Counted from the first letter of the stretch, positions 32,938-42,519 are shown. The stretch is 64,000 nt of DNA from Novosphingobium sp. TH158 (GCF_002855555.1 NZ_PKRT01000001.1:2260001-2324000); one strand, 5' to 3'. Notes: generated from the letters alone by a model not told the origin. Numbers and translations: made by a program.

Positions 32938-35121
32938 ATGGCAACACTGCTTTTTACCGCACTCGGCTCGCTGTTCGGCGGCCCGATCGCCGGCGCGCTC
33001 GGTGCATTGGTCGGGCGCCAGCTTGATCGCGCGATCATCGGTACGCCGGGACGAGAAGGCCCGCGCCTCAAGGAGCTTTCGGTCACGACCTCAAGCTATG
33101 GTACACCGATTCCCCGGGTCCATGGCAGGATGCGGGTGCCCGGCACGATTATCTGGGCCACCGACCTGGTTGAGCATCGCGACAAGCAGGGGGGCGGCAA
33201 GGGCAAGCCCTCCTACACCACCTACAGCTACTCCGCCTCGCTTGCCGTCGCGCTGTCGAGCCGCCCGTTGCAGGGCATCGGACGGATCTGGGCCGATGGC
33301 AATCTCCTGAGGGGGGCTGCGGGGGACATGAAAGCGGGGGGTGAAATCCGCTTTTACAACGGCTTCGGCGACCAGCCGGTCGACCCCTTGCTGGTTGCGG
33401 CAGAAGGGGCCGGTGAATGCCCGGCCTATCGCGGGTTGTCCTACGTCGTGTTCGAGGACCTGCAACTCGGGGACTTCGGCAACCGCATTCCAGCGCTCAC
33501 CTTCGAAGTCTTCACCAGCGAGGGCGAACTCACCGTTTCGAGCCTGCTTGACGGTGTCATCGACGACGTATCCGGCAATCTTCCGCTCGAGGGTGTTGAA
33601 GGTATTTCCTGCGAGGGCCCGCTGGCGGACCTGCTCGGTCAAATGGATGCGGTTTTTCCGCTCGACTGCGATGTGAGCGGCGATCGTCTCTCGCTTGGGA
33701 GGGAGGGCGCCAGTCCGGTGCGGGCCTTGTCCGATGCGACGATATCGGTTGCCGATGATGCCTTTGGCGCGCAGCAAGGCTTCAGTCGCAAGCGGCTTCC
33801 CCAGCCCTCTTCCCGGCCTGAAATCCTGCGCTATTACGACGTCGACCGTGATTACCAGCCGGGCCTTCAGCGGGCCCCTGGCCGGCCCGCAGCAGGTCAG
33901 CCGGCGACAATCGACCTTCCGGTCGCCATCGCCGCCGGCAACGCCCGATCGCTCATATCCCGCACGGCGCAACGGGCGGGGTGGGCGCGGCAATCGCTTT
34001 CCTGGCGCACCGCCGAACTCGATCCTGCCATTGCTCCCGGCAGTCTCGTGACCATTCCGGGCGAGCCCGGCGTCTGGCGGGTTGAAGAATGGGAATGGCG
34101 CGAATCCGGGCTGGAACTGGGACTCTGGCGCGCGCCGGCGATCGCACCCGCCCTTGTCGGAGGAGATTCCGGCAGGCTCAATCCGCCGCTCGACCAGCCT
34201 GTTGGCGAGACCATCCTGCAAGCCTTCGAGCTGCCATGGGATGGCAACGGACCGGGCGATAGTCCGCTGCTCTACGCCGCCGTTTCATCACCTGCCGCAG
34301 GCTGGCCGGGTGCTGCGCTCTTTGCCGATCAGGGCGATGGACAGCTCCAGCCACTGGGGGCAAGCGGGCGGACCCGGGCGACGATTGGCGAAGTTCTCGG
34401 CGTCCTGTCTCCAAGCTCTCCGCACGTGTTTGACCGGAACTCGCAGATCGAGGTCCGCCTCGCCTCGCCCACGATGGCGCTTTCCTCCGCCGATGCACGT
34501 GCGCTTGCGTTCGGGGCAAATCGCGCCTTGCTTTGCAGCGAGATCGTTCAGTTTGCCGGGGCGGTATCGCTTGGCAACGGGCATTGGCGGCTCTCGGGTT
34601 TCCTGCGCGGCCGCGGCGGCACCGAGGCGGTGATCGCCGGCCATGGCGTGAACGAACGCTTCGTCCTGCTCGATGGCACTCAGGTGCCTCTCGATCCGGG
34701 CATTGTCGGTGATCTGGCCGGGGTCACGATTGCTGCCCTGGGCCTCGGCGAAAGCCAGCCGGTGATCAGCCAGATCGCCTGTCGCGGCATTACCCGCCGG
34801 CCGCTCAGCCCGGTCCATCCGCGAATGGCGAGCGATGGCTCCGGGGGGCTGGTGCTGCGCTGGACGCGTCGGGCGCGCGGCGCATGGGGCTGGCCGGATG
34901 GCGTGGACCTGCCTCTCAACGAAGAAACCGAAAGCTACCAGGTGGTCTACGAATCCGCCGGGGTCGCGTTGGCCGCCTGGACGGTATTCGAACCGCGGAT
35001 CGAGATTGCGGCAAGCCTGCTTGCAAGCCTCGTCGAGGCAAGTCCGGCCGGTAATTTCGCGGTGCGCCAGCAGGGCAGGCACGGCCTGTCCGAACCGCTG
35101 TTGTTTGCTGCAACGGCATGA
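32938..35121 (+). CDS. GTA baseplate/host-specificity protein gp15, short form
   Basis: 727 residues, against about 1,300 in Rhodobacter gp15. The N-terminus matches the family: hydrophobic Gly-rich start (LGSLFGGPIAGALGALVGRQLDR), then SSYGTPIPRVHGRMRVPGTIIWATDLVE and YSASLAVALSSRPLQGIGRIWADG. The part corresponding to the phage-tail fold (ALTFEVFTSEG.., SYQVVYES) is present, but no TIM-barrel-like block is visible between the N- and C-terminal parts. Its role is contact with the recipient surface. It may have moved the TIM-barrel function to gp12 (see findings). Confidence 0.85.
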   Translation: MATLLFTALGSLFGGPIAGALGALVGRQLDRAIIGTPGREGPRLKELSVTTSSYGTPIPRVHGRMRVPGTIIWATDLVEHRDKQGGGKGKPSYTTYSYSASLAVALSSRPLQGIGRIWADGNLLRGAAGDMKAGGEIRFYNGFGDQPVDPLLVAAEGAGECPAYRGLSYVVFEDLQLGDFGNRIPALTFEVFTSEGELTVSSLLDGVIDDVSGNLPLEGVEGISCEGPLADLLGQMDAVFPLDCDVSGDRLSLGREGASPVRALSDATISVADDAFGAQQGFSRKRLPQPSSRPEILRYYDVDRDYQPGLQRAPGRPAAGQPATIDLPVAIAAGNARSLISRTAQRAGWARQSLSWRTAELDPAIAPGSLVTIPGEPGVWRVEEWEWRESGLELGLWRAPAIAPALVGGDSGRLNPPLDQPVGETILQAFELPWDGNGPGDSPLLYAAVSSPAAGWPGAALFADQGDGQLQPLGASGRTRATIGEVLGVLSPSSPHVFDRNSQIEVRLASPTMALSSADARALAFGANRALLCSEIVQFAGAVSLGNGHWRLSGFLRGRGGTEAVIAGHGVNERFVLLDGTQVPLDPGIVGDLAGVTIAALGLGESQPVISQIACRGITRRPLSPVHPRMASDGSGGLVLRWTRRARGAWGWPDGVDLPLNEETESYQVVYESAGVALAAWTVFEPRIEIAASLLASLVEASPAGNFAVRQQGRHGLSEPLLFAATA

Positions 35122-35140
35122 AACACAGGAGGAAACCGAA

Positions 35141-35602
35141 ATGACCGACCCGATTTTCCTGGATCAGGTTACCCCTCGACTGGCGCTGCCGATGCTGTTT
35201 GCCGGGCAATCCCAGAAGGAAATTTTTGTAAACGAGGCGCTCGTCCGGATCGATGCGCTTTGCCATTGCATCATCGAGGATGAAATTGCGTCCCCACCGG
35301 CTTCCGCGCCTGACGGCACAGCCTGGCTGGTGGGTTCCGGCGCGACCGGAGAATGGGCGGGGCGCGACGGGGCAATCGCCTTGCGCCAACTCGGGCAATG
35401 GCAGTTTTCTGCGCCTGTGGACGGTATGCGAATCACCAATCGGGCGACCGGGCAGGTCATCGGGCGAGTGGACGATGCATGGGTCAGGCCAGTCGCGCCG
35501 CAAGTCCCTTCCGGAGGTGCCACGATCGACATCGAAGCGCGCGCAACCATCGCTGAACTGATCGCCAGACTACGCGAAGCCGGAATCTTCGCCATTGCCT
35601 GA
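35141..35602 (+). CDS. DUF2793 protein at the end of the GTA cluster
   Basis: 153 residues. DUF2793 signature: RLALPMLFAGQSQKEIFVNEALVRIDALCHCIIEDE, then GTAWLVGSGATGEWAGRDGAIALRQLGQWQFSAPVDGMR. In GTA and related phage clusters such proteins occur after the tail-tip gene and are thought to be tail-fibre or adhesin components. A perfect AGGAGG (35127-35132) is eight bases upstream of the ATG. Last gene of the cluster; a 13-base-arm dyad follows immediately. Confidence 0.85.
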   Translation: MTDPIFLDQVTPRLALPMLFAGQSQKEIFVNEALVRIDALCHCIIEDEIASPPASAPDGTAWLVGSGATGEWAGRDGAIALRQLGQWQFSAPVDGMRITNRATGQVIGRVDDAWVRPVAPQVPSGGATIDIEARATIAELIARLREAGIFAIA

Positions 35603-35641
35603 CCAGCAATGGCGGGAGTCCCGGAAATCCGCCAATGCTGG
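35603..35641 (+). terminator. long dyad after the last GTA gene
   Basis: CCAGCAATGGCGG (35603-35615) and CCGCCAATGCTGG (35629-35641) form a 13-bp stem with one mismatch and a 13-base loop, beginning directly after the DUF2793 stop codon. There is no T-run, but position and strength make it the best candidate for the end of the GTA transcript. Confidence 0.55.
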
Positions 35642-35651
35642 GAGAATTGCC

Positions 35652-35735
35652 ATGCATTTTCTTGACCAACGCGTGGAAAATGCGGCATTCCTGCAACAGG
35701 ATGGGGCTTTGATCGCTTGCGCGGCAAACCCTTAG
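35652..35735 (+). CDS. possible 27-residue open frame
   Basis: A short frame with ATG at 35652, GGAGAA six bases upstream and TAG at 35733-35735, encoding MHFLDQRVENAAFLQQDGAL and seven more residues. It lies between the GTA cluster and the OmpA gene. No family is recognised and a chance occurrence is quite possible; it may equally be part of the OmpA leader. Confidence 0.15.
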   Translation: MHFLDQRVENAAFLQQDGALIACAANP

Positions 35736-35761
35736 GCGATAGACAGTCGCCACTCGGTGGC
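35735..35761 (+). repeat. two small hairpins in the OmpA leader
   Basis: GGCGA-N7-TCGCC (35735-35751) and GCCAC-TCG-GTGGC (35749-35761) lie 30-55 bases before the OmpA start. Leader hairpins that protect long-lived outer-membrane protein mRNAs are known in other bacteria; that role is inferred. Confidence 0.35.
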
Positions 35762-35789
35762 AACAATTCCAAGAAGAGGGGAATTTGTA

Positions 35790-36920
35790 ATGCGGAAACT
35801 GGTCATAGGGATGGCGCTGGCTTCGACTGCCCTCGCCACGCCGGCACTGGCCCGTGACGACTCGTGGTACGTCGAACTCGACGGCGGTGCGATGCTCGTC
35901 GAAGACCTGAAGTACGATATCGGCACCACGGCGAACGCCATGCAGGTCGATAACAAGTACGGCTACGATTTCGGCGGTATCGTCGGTTATGACTTCGGCA
36001 TGTTCCGTCTCGAAGCGGAAGCCAGCTGGCGCGAAGCCGATCCGGACGTCCTGAATTCGACGATCCGCATTCCGGCTGCCGGCAGCGTTGCCAGCCTGAA
36101 GTCGGGCATCGGTCGTTACGACTACGTCGCCGGTGACACGAACGCGCTGAGCTTCATGCTCAACGGCCTGCTCGATTTCGGTCCCGATGATGGCCTCCAG
36201 GGCTTCATTGGCGGCGGTGTCGGCGTTGCACGCGTCGGCGCTCACTACTCGATCAACTCGGCTGGCCCGGGCATCGTCAACGACAGCGATTCGGGCTTCG
36301 CCTGGCAGGCTCTCGCTGGCGTCCGCGCACCGCTCAACGATCACTGGGATGTCGGTCTGAAGTATCGCTTCTTCAACGTGAACAACGTTGACATGGTCGA
36401 TACCGGCGGTCGCGCAATGTCCACGCGCTTCCGTACTCACAGCCTGATGGGTTCGCTGACCTACAACTTCGGTGGTGCAGAACCGGTGGCTCCGCCGCCT
36501 CCGCCGCCGCCGCCGCCGCCGCCGCCGCCCCCGCCTCCCCCGCCGCCGCCGCCGCCTCCGCCGCCGCCGTGCAACAAGGGCCCGTACATCGTGTTCTTCG
36601 ACTGGGATAAGTCGGACATCACGCCTGAGGCAGCGTCGATCCTCGACAACGCCATCTCGGCTTACGGCAATTGCGGTGGTGCGCAGATCATGCTCGCCGG
36701 TCACGCTGACCGCTCGGGTGCGCCCAAGTACAACATGGGCCTCTCGGCACGTCGCAATGACTCGGTCACTGCCTACCTGACCAGCCGTGGCGTCCCGGGC
36801 GGTGTCATCACCAGCCAGGCCTTCGGCGAAACGGTCCAGCGCGTCCCGACCGCCGACGGCGTTCGCGAGCTGCAGAACCGTCGCGTCGAGATCAACTACG
36901 GTCCGGGTTCGGGCAATTGA
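35790..36920 (+). CDS. OmpA family outer membrane protein with polyproline linker
   Basis: 376 residues from the ATG at 35790. Signal peptide (KLVIGMALASTALATPALA), an eight-stranded beta-barrel region (about 20-235: YVELDGGAML, GYDFGGIVGYDFGMF, ending LMGSLTYNFG), then 26 consecutive prolines (bases 36492-36569) and a C-terminal OmpA peptidoglycan-binding domain (DKSDITPEA, LAGHADRSGAPKYN, RRVEINYG). It anchors the outer membrane to peptidoglycan. A Rho-independent terminator follows. Translation of the proline run should depend strongly on EF-P. Confidence 0.95.
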   Translation: MRKLVIGMALASTALATPALARDDSWYVELDGGAMLVEDLKYDIGTTANAMQVDNKYGYDFGGIVGYDFGMFRLEAEASWREADPDVLNSTIRIPAAGSVASLKSGIGRYDYVAGDTNALSFMLNGLLDFGPDDGLQGFIGGGVGVARVGAHYSINSAGPGIVNDSDSGFAWQALAGVRAPLNDHWDVGLKYRFFNVNNVDMVDTGGRAMSTRFRTHSLMGSLTYNFGGAEPVAPPPPPPPPPPPPPPPPPPPPPPPPPPCNKGPYIVFFDWDKSDITPEAASILDNAISAYGNCGGAQIMLAGHADRSGAPKYNMGLSARRNDSVTAYLTSRGVPGGVITSQAFGETVQRVPTADGVRELQNRRVEINYGPGSGN

Positions 36921-36945
36921 TCTCAGCCGCTAGGCAAACGAATTG

Positions 36946-36975
36946 GGGGCCGGAGCAATCCGGCCCCTTTTTCTT
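36946..36975 (+). terminator. Rho-independent terminator of the OmpA gene
   Basis: GGGGCCGG (36946-36953), loop AGCAAT, CCGGCCCC (36960-36967), then TTTTT (36968-36972). Classic intrinsic terminator 26 bases after the stop. Confidence 0.9.
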
Positions 36976-37038
36976 TGCGCGATGCCCGGCGCAAACGCGC
37001 CCCGTCCGCCAACGATTCAAATTCCTGAAAGAGCGAAA

Positions 37039-37731
37039 TCAGTCCGCGTAGCGGATTGGATCGACACGGCCAGCTTGGGCAAAACCCTGCTTGCGCAGGC
37101 GGCAGCTATCGCAGACACCGCAGGCCAGGTCACCGGGCTGGGGATCATAGCAGGACCAGCTCAGGGCGGGATCGAGCCCGAGCCGGAACGCCTCGCTGGC
37201 GATCTCGGCCTTGCTCATGAACTGCAAGGGCGCATGAATGGTAAAGCCCCGTCCCTCTACGCCGGCCTTTGTCGCCAGGTTGGCCAGATCGGTAAAGCCT
37301 GCGATGAATTCGGGACGGCAATCGGGATACCCCGAATAGTCGAGAGCATTGACGCCGATGAAAATATCGCGCGCACCCACTGCCTCCGCCCAGGCGAGCG
37401 TCAACGAGAGAAAGACCAGGTTTCTGGCCGGTACATAGGTAACCGGAATCTCATCTCCAACACCGGATGCCGGCACATCGATATCGTCCGTCAGAGCGGA
37501 ACCGCCGAATTGCCGCAGGTCGAGCGGCAGGACCACATGCCGATCGGCACCCAACTCGCCGGCGATAGCCGAGGCTGACGATAACTCACGCCGATGACGC
37601 TGGTTATAGTCGATGGTCAGCGCAAACAGCCTGAACCCGGCCTCGCGGGCATGGCCGGCTGCGACCATGGAATCCAGACCACCTGATAGCAGCACAACGG
37701 CTGCAGGCCTCTCTGCGCTGCGATTTTCCAT
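37039..37731 (-). CDS. queC: 7-cyano-7-deazaguanine synthase
   Basis: 230 residues from the ATG at 37731. Converts 7-carboxy-7-deazaguanine to preQ0 with ATP and ammonia in queuosine synthesis. PP-loop SGGLDS at 16-21 and the zinc cluster CYDPQPGDLACGVCDSC near the C-terminus are intact. A GTG two codons earlier is an unlikely start. Convergent with the OmpA gene; the other queuosine genes are not in this window. Confidence 0.95.
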   Translation of the reverse strand: MENRSAERPAAVVLLSGGLDSMVAAGHAREAGFRLFALTIDYNQRHRRELSSASAIAGELGADRHVVLPLDLRQFGGSALTDDIDVPASGVGDEIPVTYVPARNLVFLSLTLAWAEAVGARDIFIGVNALDYSGYPDCRPEFIAGFTDLANLATKAGVEGRGFTIHAPLQFMSKAEIASEAFRLGLDPALSWSCYDPQPGDLACGVCDSCRLRKQGFAQAGRVDPIRYAD

Positions 37732-37772
37732 GATCACCGGCTAGACGCCCACTTGGTCGCGGGCAATTGATT

Positions 37773-38189
37773 TCAGCTCGTGCAGTCGCCGACCCGGCGC
37801 CCCTCAGCCGCGAAATCGAAGGGCAGACCGCCTGCGATGCCTTGCGACTGCAATTGCACCAGCTGATCGTTTTCCCGCCGGATCTGGGTGCGGCCATAAC
37901 CGCGGCCTCGGCAGGTGTACTGTACGGTTACCTGGTTCGGCTGGTCATCAACGACGAGCCTTTCACAAGCCTGCTCGGGATGGCGCAGCTGGATCAGTCC
38001 CCGTCCGTCCTGAAGGCACACGCGCTCGACCTGATTCCGCTCGCCGCGAATGCGCAATTCCCAGCGACCGTCCGCCAGCTGGTCCAGCATGGTGAGCGGA
38101 CGCTTTTGCCCGAGTGCCGGTGCTTGCGCCCCGACAGCCAGCATCGCCGCCAAAACCACTGCGGGTCGAAAGAACCCAGCCAGACTCAT
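37773..38189 (-). CDS. secreted DUF3617-like protein
   Basis: 138 residues from the ATG at 38189. Signal peptide (FFRPAVVLAAMLAVGAQAPALG), then a pattern with DGRWELRIRGERNQVERVCLQDGRGLIQLRHPEQACERLVV..TVQYTCRGRGYGRTQIRREN, like the periplasmic DUF3617 family in which the WEL motif and paired cysteines recur. Function unknown. Four Cys could form two disulphides. It is 41 bases upstream of queC on the same strand. Confidence 0.72.
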   Translation of the reverse strand: MSLAGFFRPAVVLAAMLAVGAQAPALGQKRPLTMLDQLADGRWELRIRGERNQVERVCLQDGRGLIQLRHPEQACERLVVDDQPNQVTVQYTCRGRGYGRTQIRRENDQLVQLQSQGIAGGLPFDFAAEGRRVGDCTS

Positions 38190-38292
38190 CGCGTCACTCC
38201 TGCGGGGCCGCATCGAGAAGCGTAGCCCGAGTAATACGTATAAACGAAAAAGCCGCTGCGACCAAGCGTGTTAAACCATCGACGAACTGTGC

Positions 38293-39201
38293 CTAGATTT
38301 CGATCCGGAAAAGGCGCGAACAAAAGGCGCAGTCGATAGAAACAAGCCCATCATCGTCCCGCATTTCGATGCGGTCTTCTTCCGCGAAACGCGACAGGAT
38401 CGAACGATAGTGTTCCTCGGTACAACGACATCCGCGTGAGAGCCCGGATCCCGGCTCTACCCGGATCTCGGCCTCGTCGTGAAACAGGCGCCAGACAATA
38501 GCTTCCAGCGAAAGATCGCGGCTTGCAAGCTCGTCCGCTCGCACCGAACCGCCTAGCGCTGCAACGTGTTCCCATTCCGGATGGTCCATGCGGACATGCA
38601 ACCTTTCGCGGCCCTCCTCACCATCAGGCAGGTGCTGGACCAGGAAGCCAGCGGCAATGCAGCCGCTGCTTCCGGCGCGCACGGCAATCCGGATCAGCGT
38701 GGGAATCTGTTCGGACTGAGCGAAATAGTTCTCGCAGGATTCCGCCAGCGTTACGCCGACCAGCGGCACGATGCCCTGGTATCGCTGTCCCGATTCGCCA
38801 ATATCGAAGGTGACCGCCAGGTAGCCCGAGCCAAGCAGGCTGGTGAGCGAGGGCATGGCTTCCAGGGCTGCCAGCCGCTCGGCATCGTGACGCACATAGC
38901 CGCGAATCTCGCCCCCCCGGAAATCGCACACCAGAAGGTCGACGATACCGTCATCGCTCTGCGCCTGCAGCGTCAGCTGGCTGCCATCGTTCTTGAGCAG
39001 CGAACCCAGAAGCACCGTGACAACGAGCGCTTCGGCCAGCAACTGGCGAATTGCGACGGGATAGTCATGCGCGGAGAGGATCGTGTCCAGCACAGGACCA
39101 AGACGAACCACCCGTCCGCGCGCATTCCGCTCAGGCAGGGTGAAGGCCAGCACCCGGTCAAAACCGGTCTCGCCTTCAGGAATGCCCGCCTCCTCCGTCA
39201 C
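38293..39201 (-). CDS. hslO: redox-regulated chaperone Hsp33
   Basis: 302 residues. Holdase chaperone that unfolds and becomes active when its zinc-binding cysteines are oxidised. The C-terminal redox switch is intact: CxC at 258/260 and CxxC at 291/294. The N-terminal core pattern ([29 protein letters not shown]) is typical. It overlaps argF by four bases and is last in the argD-argF-hslO operon, an arrangement common in Sphingomonadales and relatives. Confidence 0.95.
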   Translation of the reverse strand: MTEEAGIPEGETGFDRVLAFTLPERNARGRVVRLGPVLDTILSAHDYPVAIRQLLAEALVVTVLLGSLLKNDGSQLTLQAQSDDGIVDLLVCDFRGGEIRGYVRHDAERLAALEAMPSLTSLLGSGYLAVTFDIGESGQRYQGIVPLVGVTLAESCENYFAQSEQIPTLIRIAVRAGSSGCIAAGFLVQHLPDGEEGRERLHVRMDHPEWEHVAALGGSVRADELASRDLSLEAIVWRLFHDEAEIRVEPGSGLSRGCRCTEEHYRSILSRFAEEDRIEMRDDDGLVSIDCAFCSRLFRIEI

Positions 39202-40127
39202 AGCAGCCCCGCTGCCCAGAGCAGGATGCTCTTCTGCGCGTGGATACGGTTCTCCGCCTCGTCCCAGACAACCGATTGTGGGCCATCGATCACACCGTCA
39301 GTCACTTCCTCTCCGCGATGGGCAGGCAGGCAGTGCAGGAACAGGGCATCCCCCTTTGCGCGGGCCATAAGGTCTTCGTTGACCTGGAACGGCGTCATCG
39401 CAGCAATGCGGGCTTCGGCTCCGGTCTGGCCCATGGAAACCCAGGTGTCCGTCACAACCACATCCGCACCATCAACGGCCGAGGCGGCATCGCGGTGGGT
39501 GGTGATGACCGCGCCGGCGGCCTGTGCCCTGGCGACGAAATCCCGATCGCAGTCATACCCATCTGGCACGCCGATACGGACGTTGAACTTCATCAGCCCC
39601 GCCGCTTCGACGATCGAGTTGAGCACGTTGTTACCATCGCCAAGCCAGGCGACTTCAAGTCCGGGCAGGGCCTTGCCGTGCTCGATCACCGTCAGCAGAT
39701 CGGCAACGATCTGGCAGGGGTGGGAAAGGTCGGTCAGGCCATTGATCACCGGTACCGTGGCATGAGCAGCCATCTCCTCGACCTTCGCGTGATCGTCGGT
39801 GCGGATCATGATTGCATCGACCATGCGGCTGAGAACCCGCGCGGTGTCGGCAATTGTTTCGCCCCGGCCGAGCTGCATCGAACCGGCTTCCATCACGATG
39901 GCTCCGCCACCCAGCTGGCGCATCGCCATATCGAAGCTGACGCGAGTTCGCGTCGAACTCTTCTCGAAAATCATGGCCAGCGTACGCCCGGCGAGAGGCG
40001 CATCGCGATCGGCCGCGCCCTTGGGCATGCCGGTGCGCGCGTACTTGCGCGACAAGGCATCGTTGATCATGGCGGCGACGGCATCGCCGCCGGCATCTGC
40101 GAGGTTCAGGAAGTGGCGCGTGGTCAT
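39198..40127 (-). CDS. argF: ornithine carbamoyltransferase
   Basis: 309 residues. Transfers the carbamoyl group of carbamoyl phosphate to ornithine to give citrulline in arginine synthesis. Carbamoyl-phosphate motif STRTR at 58-62, HPCQ ([12 protein letters not shown]), DTWVSMG and HCLPAHRG are all present. Overlaps argD upstream and hslO downstream by four bases each. Confidence 0.97.
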   Translation of the reverse strand: MTTRHFLNLADAGGDAVAAMINDALSRKYARTGMPKGAADRDAPLAGRTLAMIFEKSSTRTRVSFDMAMRQLGGGAIVMEAGSMQLGRGETIADTARVLSRMVDAIMIRTDDHAKVEEMAAHATVPVINGLTDLSHPCQIVADLLTVIEHGKALPGLEVAWLGDGNNVLNSIVEAAGLMKFNVRIGVPDGYDCDRDFVARAQAAGAVITTHRDAASAVDGADVVVTDTWVSMGQTGAEARIAAMTPFQVNEDLMARAKGDALFLHCLPAHRGEEVTDGVIDGPQSVVWDEAENRIHAQKSILLWAAGLL

Positions 40128-41314
40128 GCCGGTGCATCCGCCTTGTAGCTCGCTGCTGCGGCAGAGAGCTTTTCCATGAATTCATCGACGTGGGCATCGT
40201 CGATCACGAGCGGCGGCACGAGCCGGAAGGTGTTGTCACCACCAGACACCGTAAGCAACTGGTGGTTGTCGCGCATGTGAGCCACGAAGCCGCGCGGTTC
40301 GGGCTTCATCTTCACGCCCAGCATCAGCCCCTTGCCGCGGACTTCCTCGAACAGTTCGGGATAGTTGCCGATGAACTGTTCCAGCCGGGCCCGCACCTTG
40401 TCACCCATGGTGCGGACGCGATCGAGAAATTCCTCATTTGCCACGGCATCGAGCACGGCTTCGCCAGCGGCCATCGCCAGCGGATTGCCGCCATAGGTCG
40501 ATCCATGCGTACCGATCACCATTCCCCTGGCTGCCTTCTCGGTGGCAAGGCAGGCGCCCAGCGGGAAGCCGCCGCCGATACCCTTTGCGCTGGCGAGAAT
40601 ATCCGGTTCGATGCCGTAATGCTCATAGGCGAAGAACTTGCCGGTGCGGGCATAGCCGCACTGCACTTCGTCCAGCACGAGCATCAGGTCATGCTCGTCA
40701 GCCAATGCGCGCAGGCCCTTCATGAATTCGTCCGAGGCCGGGCGGATGCCGCCTTCGCCCTGGACGGGCTCGACCAGGAAGCCTGCCGTGTTGGGGCCGA
40801 TTGCCGCCTTCGCTGCCTCAAGGTCGTCGAATTCGACGTATTTGAACCCGGCGAGCAGCGGCAGGAACCCCTTGTGCATCTTTTCCTGGTTCGATGCGCT
40901 GATGGTCGCCAGCGTGCGGCCGTGGAAGGCGTTCTTGAAGGTGATCAGCTCGTACTTGTGGTCGTTCCCGACATGCTGGTGGTAGGCGCGCGCGGTCTTG
41001 ATCGCGCATTCCACCGCTTCCGCACCTGAATTGGTGAAGAACACGGTGTCGGCAAAGGTCAGGTCGACGATCCGCTGGGCAAGGTGTTCGCCCTGGGGGC
41101 TGCCATAGAGGTTCGATACGTGCATCAGCGTTTCGGCCTGGCTCTGGATCGCGCCAATCAGGCCCTTGTGCGAATGGCCAAGGATGTTCACGGCGATGCC
41201 TGCCGCGAAGTCGAGATAACGTTGCCCGTCTTCGCCGATCAGGTGGCAGTGGTCGCCCTGTACGGGCCGGAACGCGCACCGCGGGTAAACTGGCATCAGC
41301 GGGGTAATCGACAT
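40124..41314 (-). CDS. argD: acetylornithine/succinyldiaminopimelate aminotransferase
   Basis: 396 residues from the ATG at 41314. PLP-dependent class III aminotransferase that makes N-acetylornithine from its semialdehyde and, in many bacteria, also serves lysine synthesis. Seen: [17 protein letters not shown] (cofactor phosphate), [12 protein letters not shown] with the PLP Asp, and the Schiff-base Lys in [15 protein letters not shown]. Upstream in-frame extension crosses the cold-shock gene terminator and is rejected. First gene of the operon. Confidence 0.95.
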   Translation of the reverse strand: MSITPLMPVYPRCAFRPVQGDHCHLIGEDGQRYLDFAAGIAVNILGHSHKGLIGAIQSQAETLMHVSNLYGSPQGEHLAQRIVDLTFADTVFFTNSGAEAVECAIKTARAYHQHVGNDHKYELITFKNAFHGRTLATISASNQEKMHKGFLPLLAGFKYVEFDDLEAAKAAIGPNTAGFLVEPVQGEGGIRPASDEFMKGLRALADEHDLMLVLDEVQCGYARTGKFFAYEHYGIEPDILASAKGIGGGFPLGACLATEKAARGMVIGTHGSTYGGNPLAMAAGEAVLDAVANEEFLDRVRTMGDKVRARLEQFIGNYPELFEEVRGKGLMLGVKMKPEPRGFVAHMRDNHQLLTVSGGDNTFRLVPPLVIDDAHVDEFMEKLSAAAASYKADAPA

Positions 41315-41368
41315 CGAACGTATCCTTTGAATTCCAGAAATTGGCAGAACTGGGGAACGCAAACGACA

Positions 41369-41396
41369 AATGGCGACTCCATACGGAGCCGCCATT
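41369..41396 (-). terminator. terminator hairpin of the cold-shock gene
   Basis: AATGGCGACTCC (41369-41380) and GGAGCCGCCATT (41385-41396) pair over 12 positions with one mismatch around a four-base loop. On the minus strand it is followed by TGTCGTTTG. It lies 60 bases after the stop of the double cold-shock gene and before argD. Confidence 0.7.
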
Positions 41397-41455
41397 GCCA
41401 CGCGTTTATTCGGTTGCGCGCCGCCGGTCAATTTCCGGCAGCGGTGCGCCGGCTG

Positions 41456-42226
41456 TCAGTCCTGGCGCGGCACCAGGTTGACCGCCGAGTACTTGCCTCG
41501 TCGATCGACCTCGATGTCGAATTCAAGCCGGTCGCCTTCATTCAGGTCGCGAAGACCCGAACGCTCGACCGCGCTGATGTGGACGAACGCATCCGGCTGG
41601 CCATCATCACGGGTGATGAAACCGAAGCCCTTCATCGAATTGAAGAACTTCACCGTGCCGGTCGCCTTTTCACCGGTCAGCTGGCGCTGGGGCGCAGCTT
41701 CGCGCTTTTCAACGGCGATCACATCGCCCACGACCGAGAGGTCGCTGGCAGAAATCTTGCCGCCGCGGTCAACCAGCGTGAACTCAAGCCCCTGGCCTTC
41801 GGCCAGGCCTTCAAGCCCGGCACGCTCGACCGCGCTGATGTGGACGAAGACGTCTTCGCCGCCACCTTCCTGCTGGATGAAGCCGAAGCCCTTCTGTGCG
41901 TTGAAGAACTTGACGACGCCCTTGCCCTGGCCAACGACCTGGGCCGGCATGCCGCCGCCACCGCCACCGCGGGGACCGCCGCCGAAGCCGCCGCCGCCAC
42001 CGCGGGGGCCGCCGCCGAAGCCGCCGCGATCGCCGCCGCCGAAGCCGCCGCGCGGGCCGCCGCCGCCAAAGCGATCACCACCGCCGCCAAAGCGATCACC
42101 ACCGCCGCCGAAGCGGTCGCCGCCACCAAAGCGGTCACCACCGCCCATGAACGGGTCGAAATTATCCTCTCCGAAACCGTCCCGCTTGTCGCGTCCCCGG
42201 CCGCGACGTCCTCTATCGAAACCCAT
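41456..42226 (-). CDS. double cold-shock-domain protein with Gly/Arg-rich N-terminal arm
   Basis: 256 residues from the ATG at 42226. Residues 1-92 are a low-complexity Gly/Arg/Asp/Phe region with four GGGDRF-like repeats and several PRGG units, reminiscent of eukaryotic RGG RNA-binding domains. Two cold-shock domains follow (about 101-165 and 188-254), each with RNP1 KGFGFI and RNP2 VFVHI. Alphaproteobacterial double CSD proteins are known, but usually lack such an arm. Probable RNA chaperone. Its 293-base upstream gap to the next divergent gene may hold a long 5' leader. Confidence 0.9.
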   Translation of the reverse strand: MGFDRGRRGRGRDKRDGFGEDNFDPFMGGGDRFGGGDRFGGGGDRFGGGGDRFGGGGPRGGFGGGDRGGFGGGPRGGGGGFGGGPRGGGGGGMPAQVVGQGKGVVKFFNAQKGFGFIQQEGGGEDVFVHISAVERAGLEGLAEGQGLEFTLVDRGGKISASDLSVVGDVIAVEKREAAPQRQLTGEKATGTVKFFNSMKGFGFITRDDGQPDAFVHISAVERSGLRDLNEGDRLEFDIEVDRRGKYSAVNLVPRQD

Positions 42227-42519
42227 AAACCTGCAATTACCTTCGCTTCGCCCAGTCATCACTGCCCAAACGACGCGGACGAGACGCGTTGGGCGACAGG
42301 ACGAGCACCCACCTTTGCAAGCGGCACTCCCCTCTGCAAAATCGGGCATAACCTAAAAAAACCGCAAGAGCGAATCGAATCCGTGCATGGGCTATTTGTC
42401 GGAGAGGCGTGACATTTCTGCACGACGGGGCGGGGCATGCCGGTGAACGTGCTTGCCAGCCGATCAGCGCGCGACATAGAAGCTGCGCGATTGTTTTCGG
42501 GCCAGCAGGAAGGCAGGAC
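42227..42519. promoter_or_regulatory. divergent intergenic region upstream of the cold-shock and DUF442 genes
   Basis: 293 bases. It begins with a pyrimidine-rich leader on the cold-shock side and includes an A-run (CTAAAAAAACC near 42352-42362) and GCATAACC. No convincing -35/-10 pair or terminator is seen, and no ORF with a good start. A long cold-shock 5' UTR is plausible. Confidence 0.4.

Noticed and set aside
21491..35602. Reading the phage-like block as a recent prophage
   Set aside because: No integrase, repressor, replication genes or att-like repeats were found, gene order is that of GTAs, the tape measure is short and base usage resembles the flanks. A domesticated GTA fits better.
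36492..36569. CCG-repeat region as a tandem repeat element or CRISPR-like array
   Set aside because: It is in frame and encodes the OmpA polyproline linker; there are no spacers.
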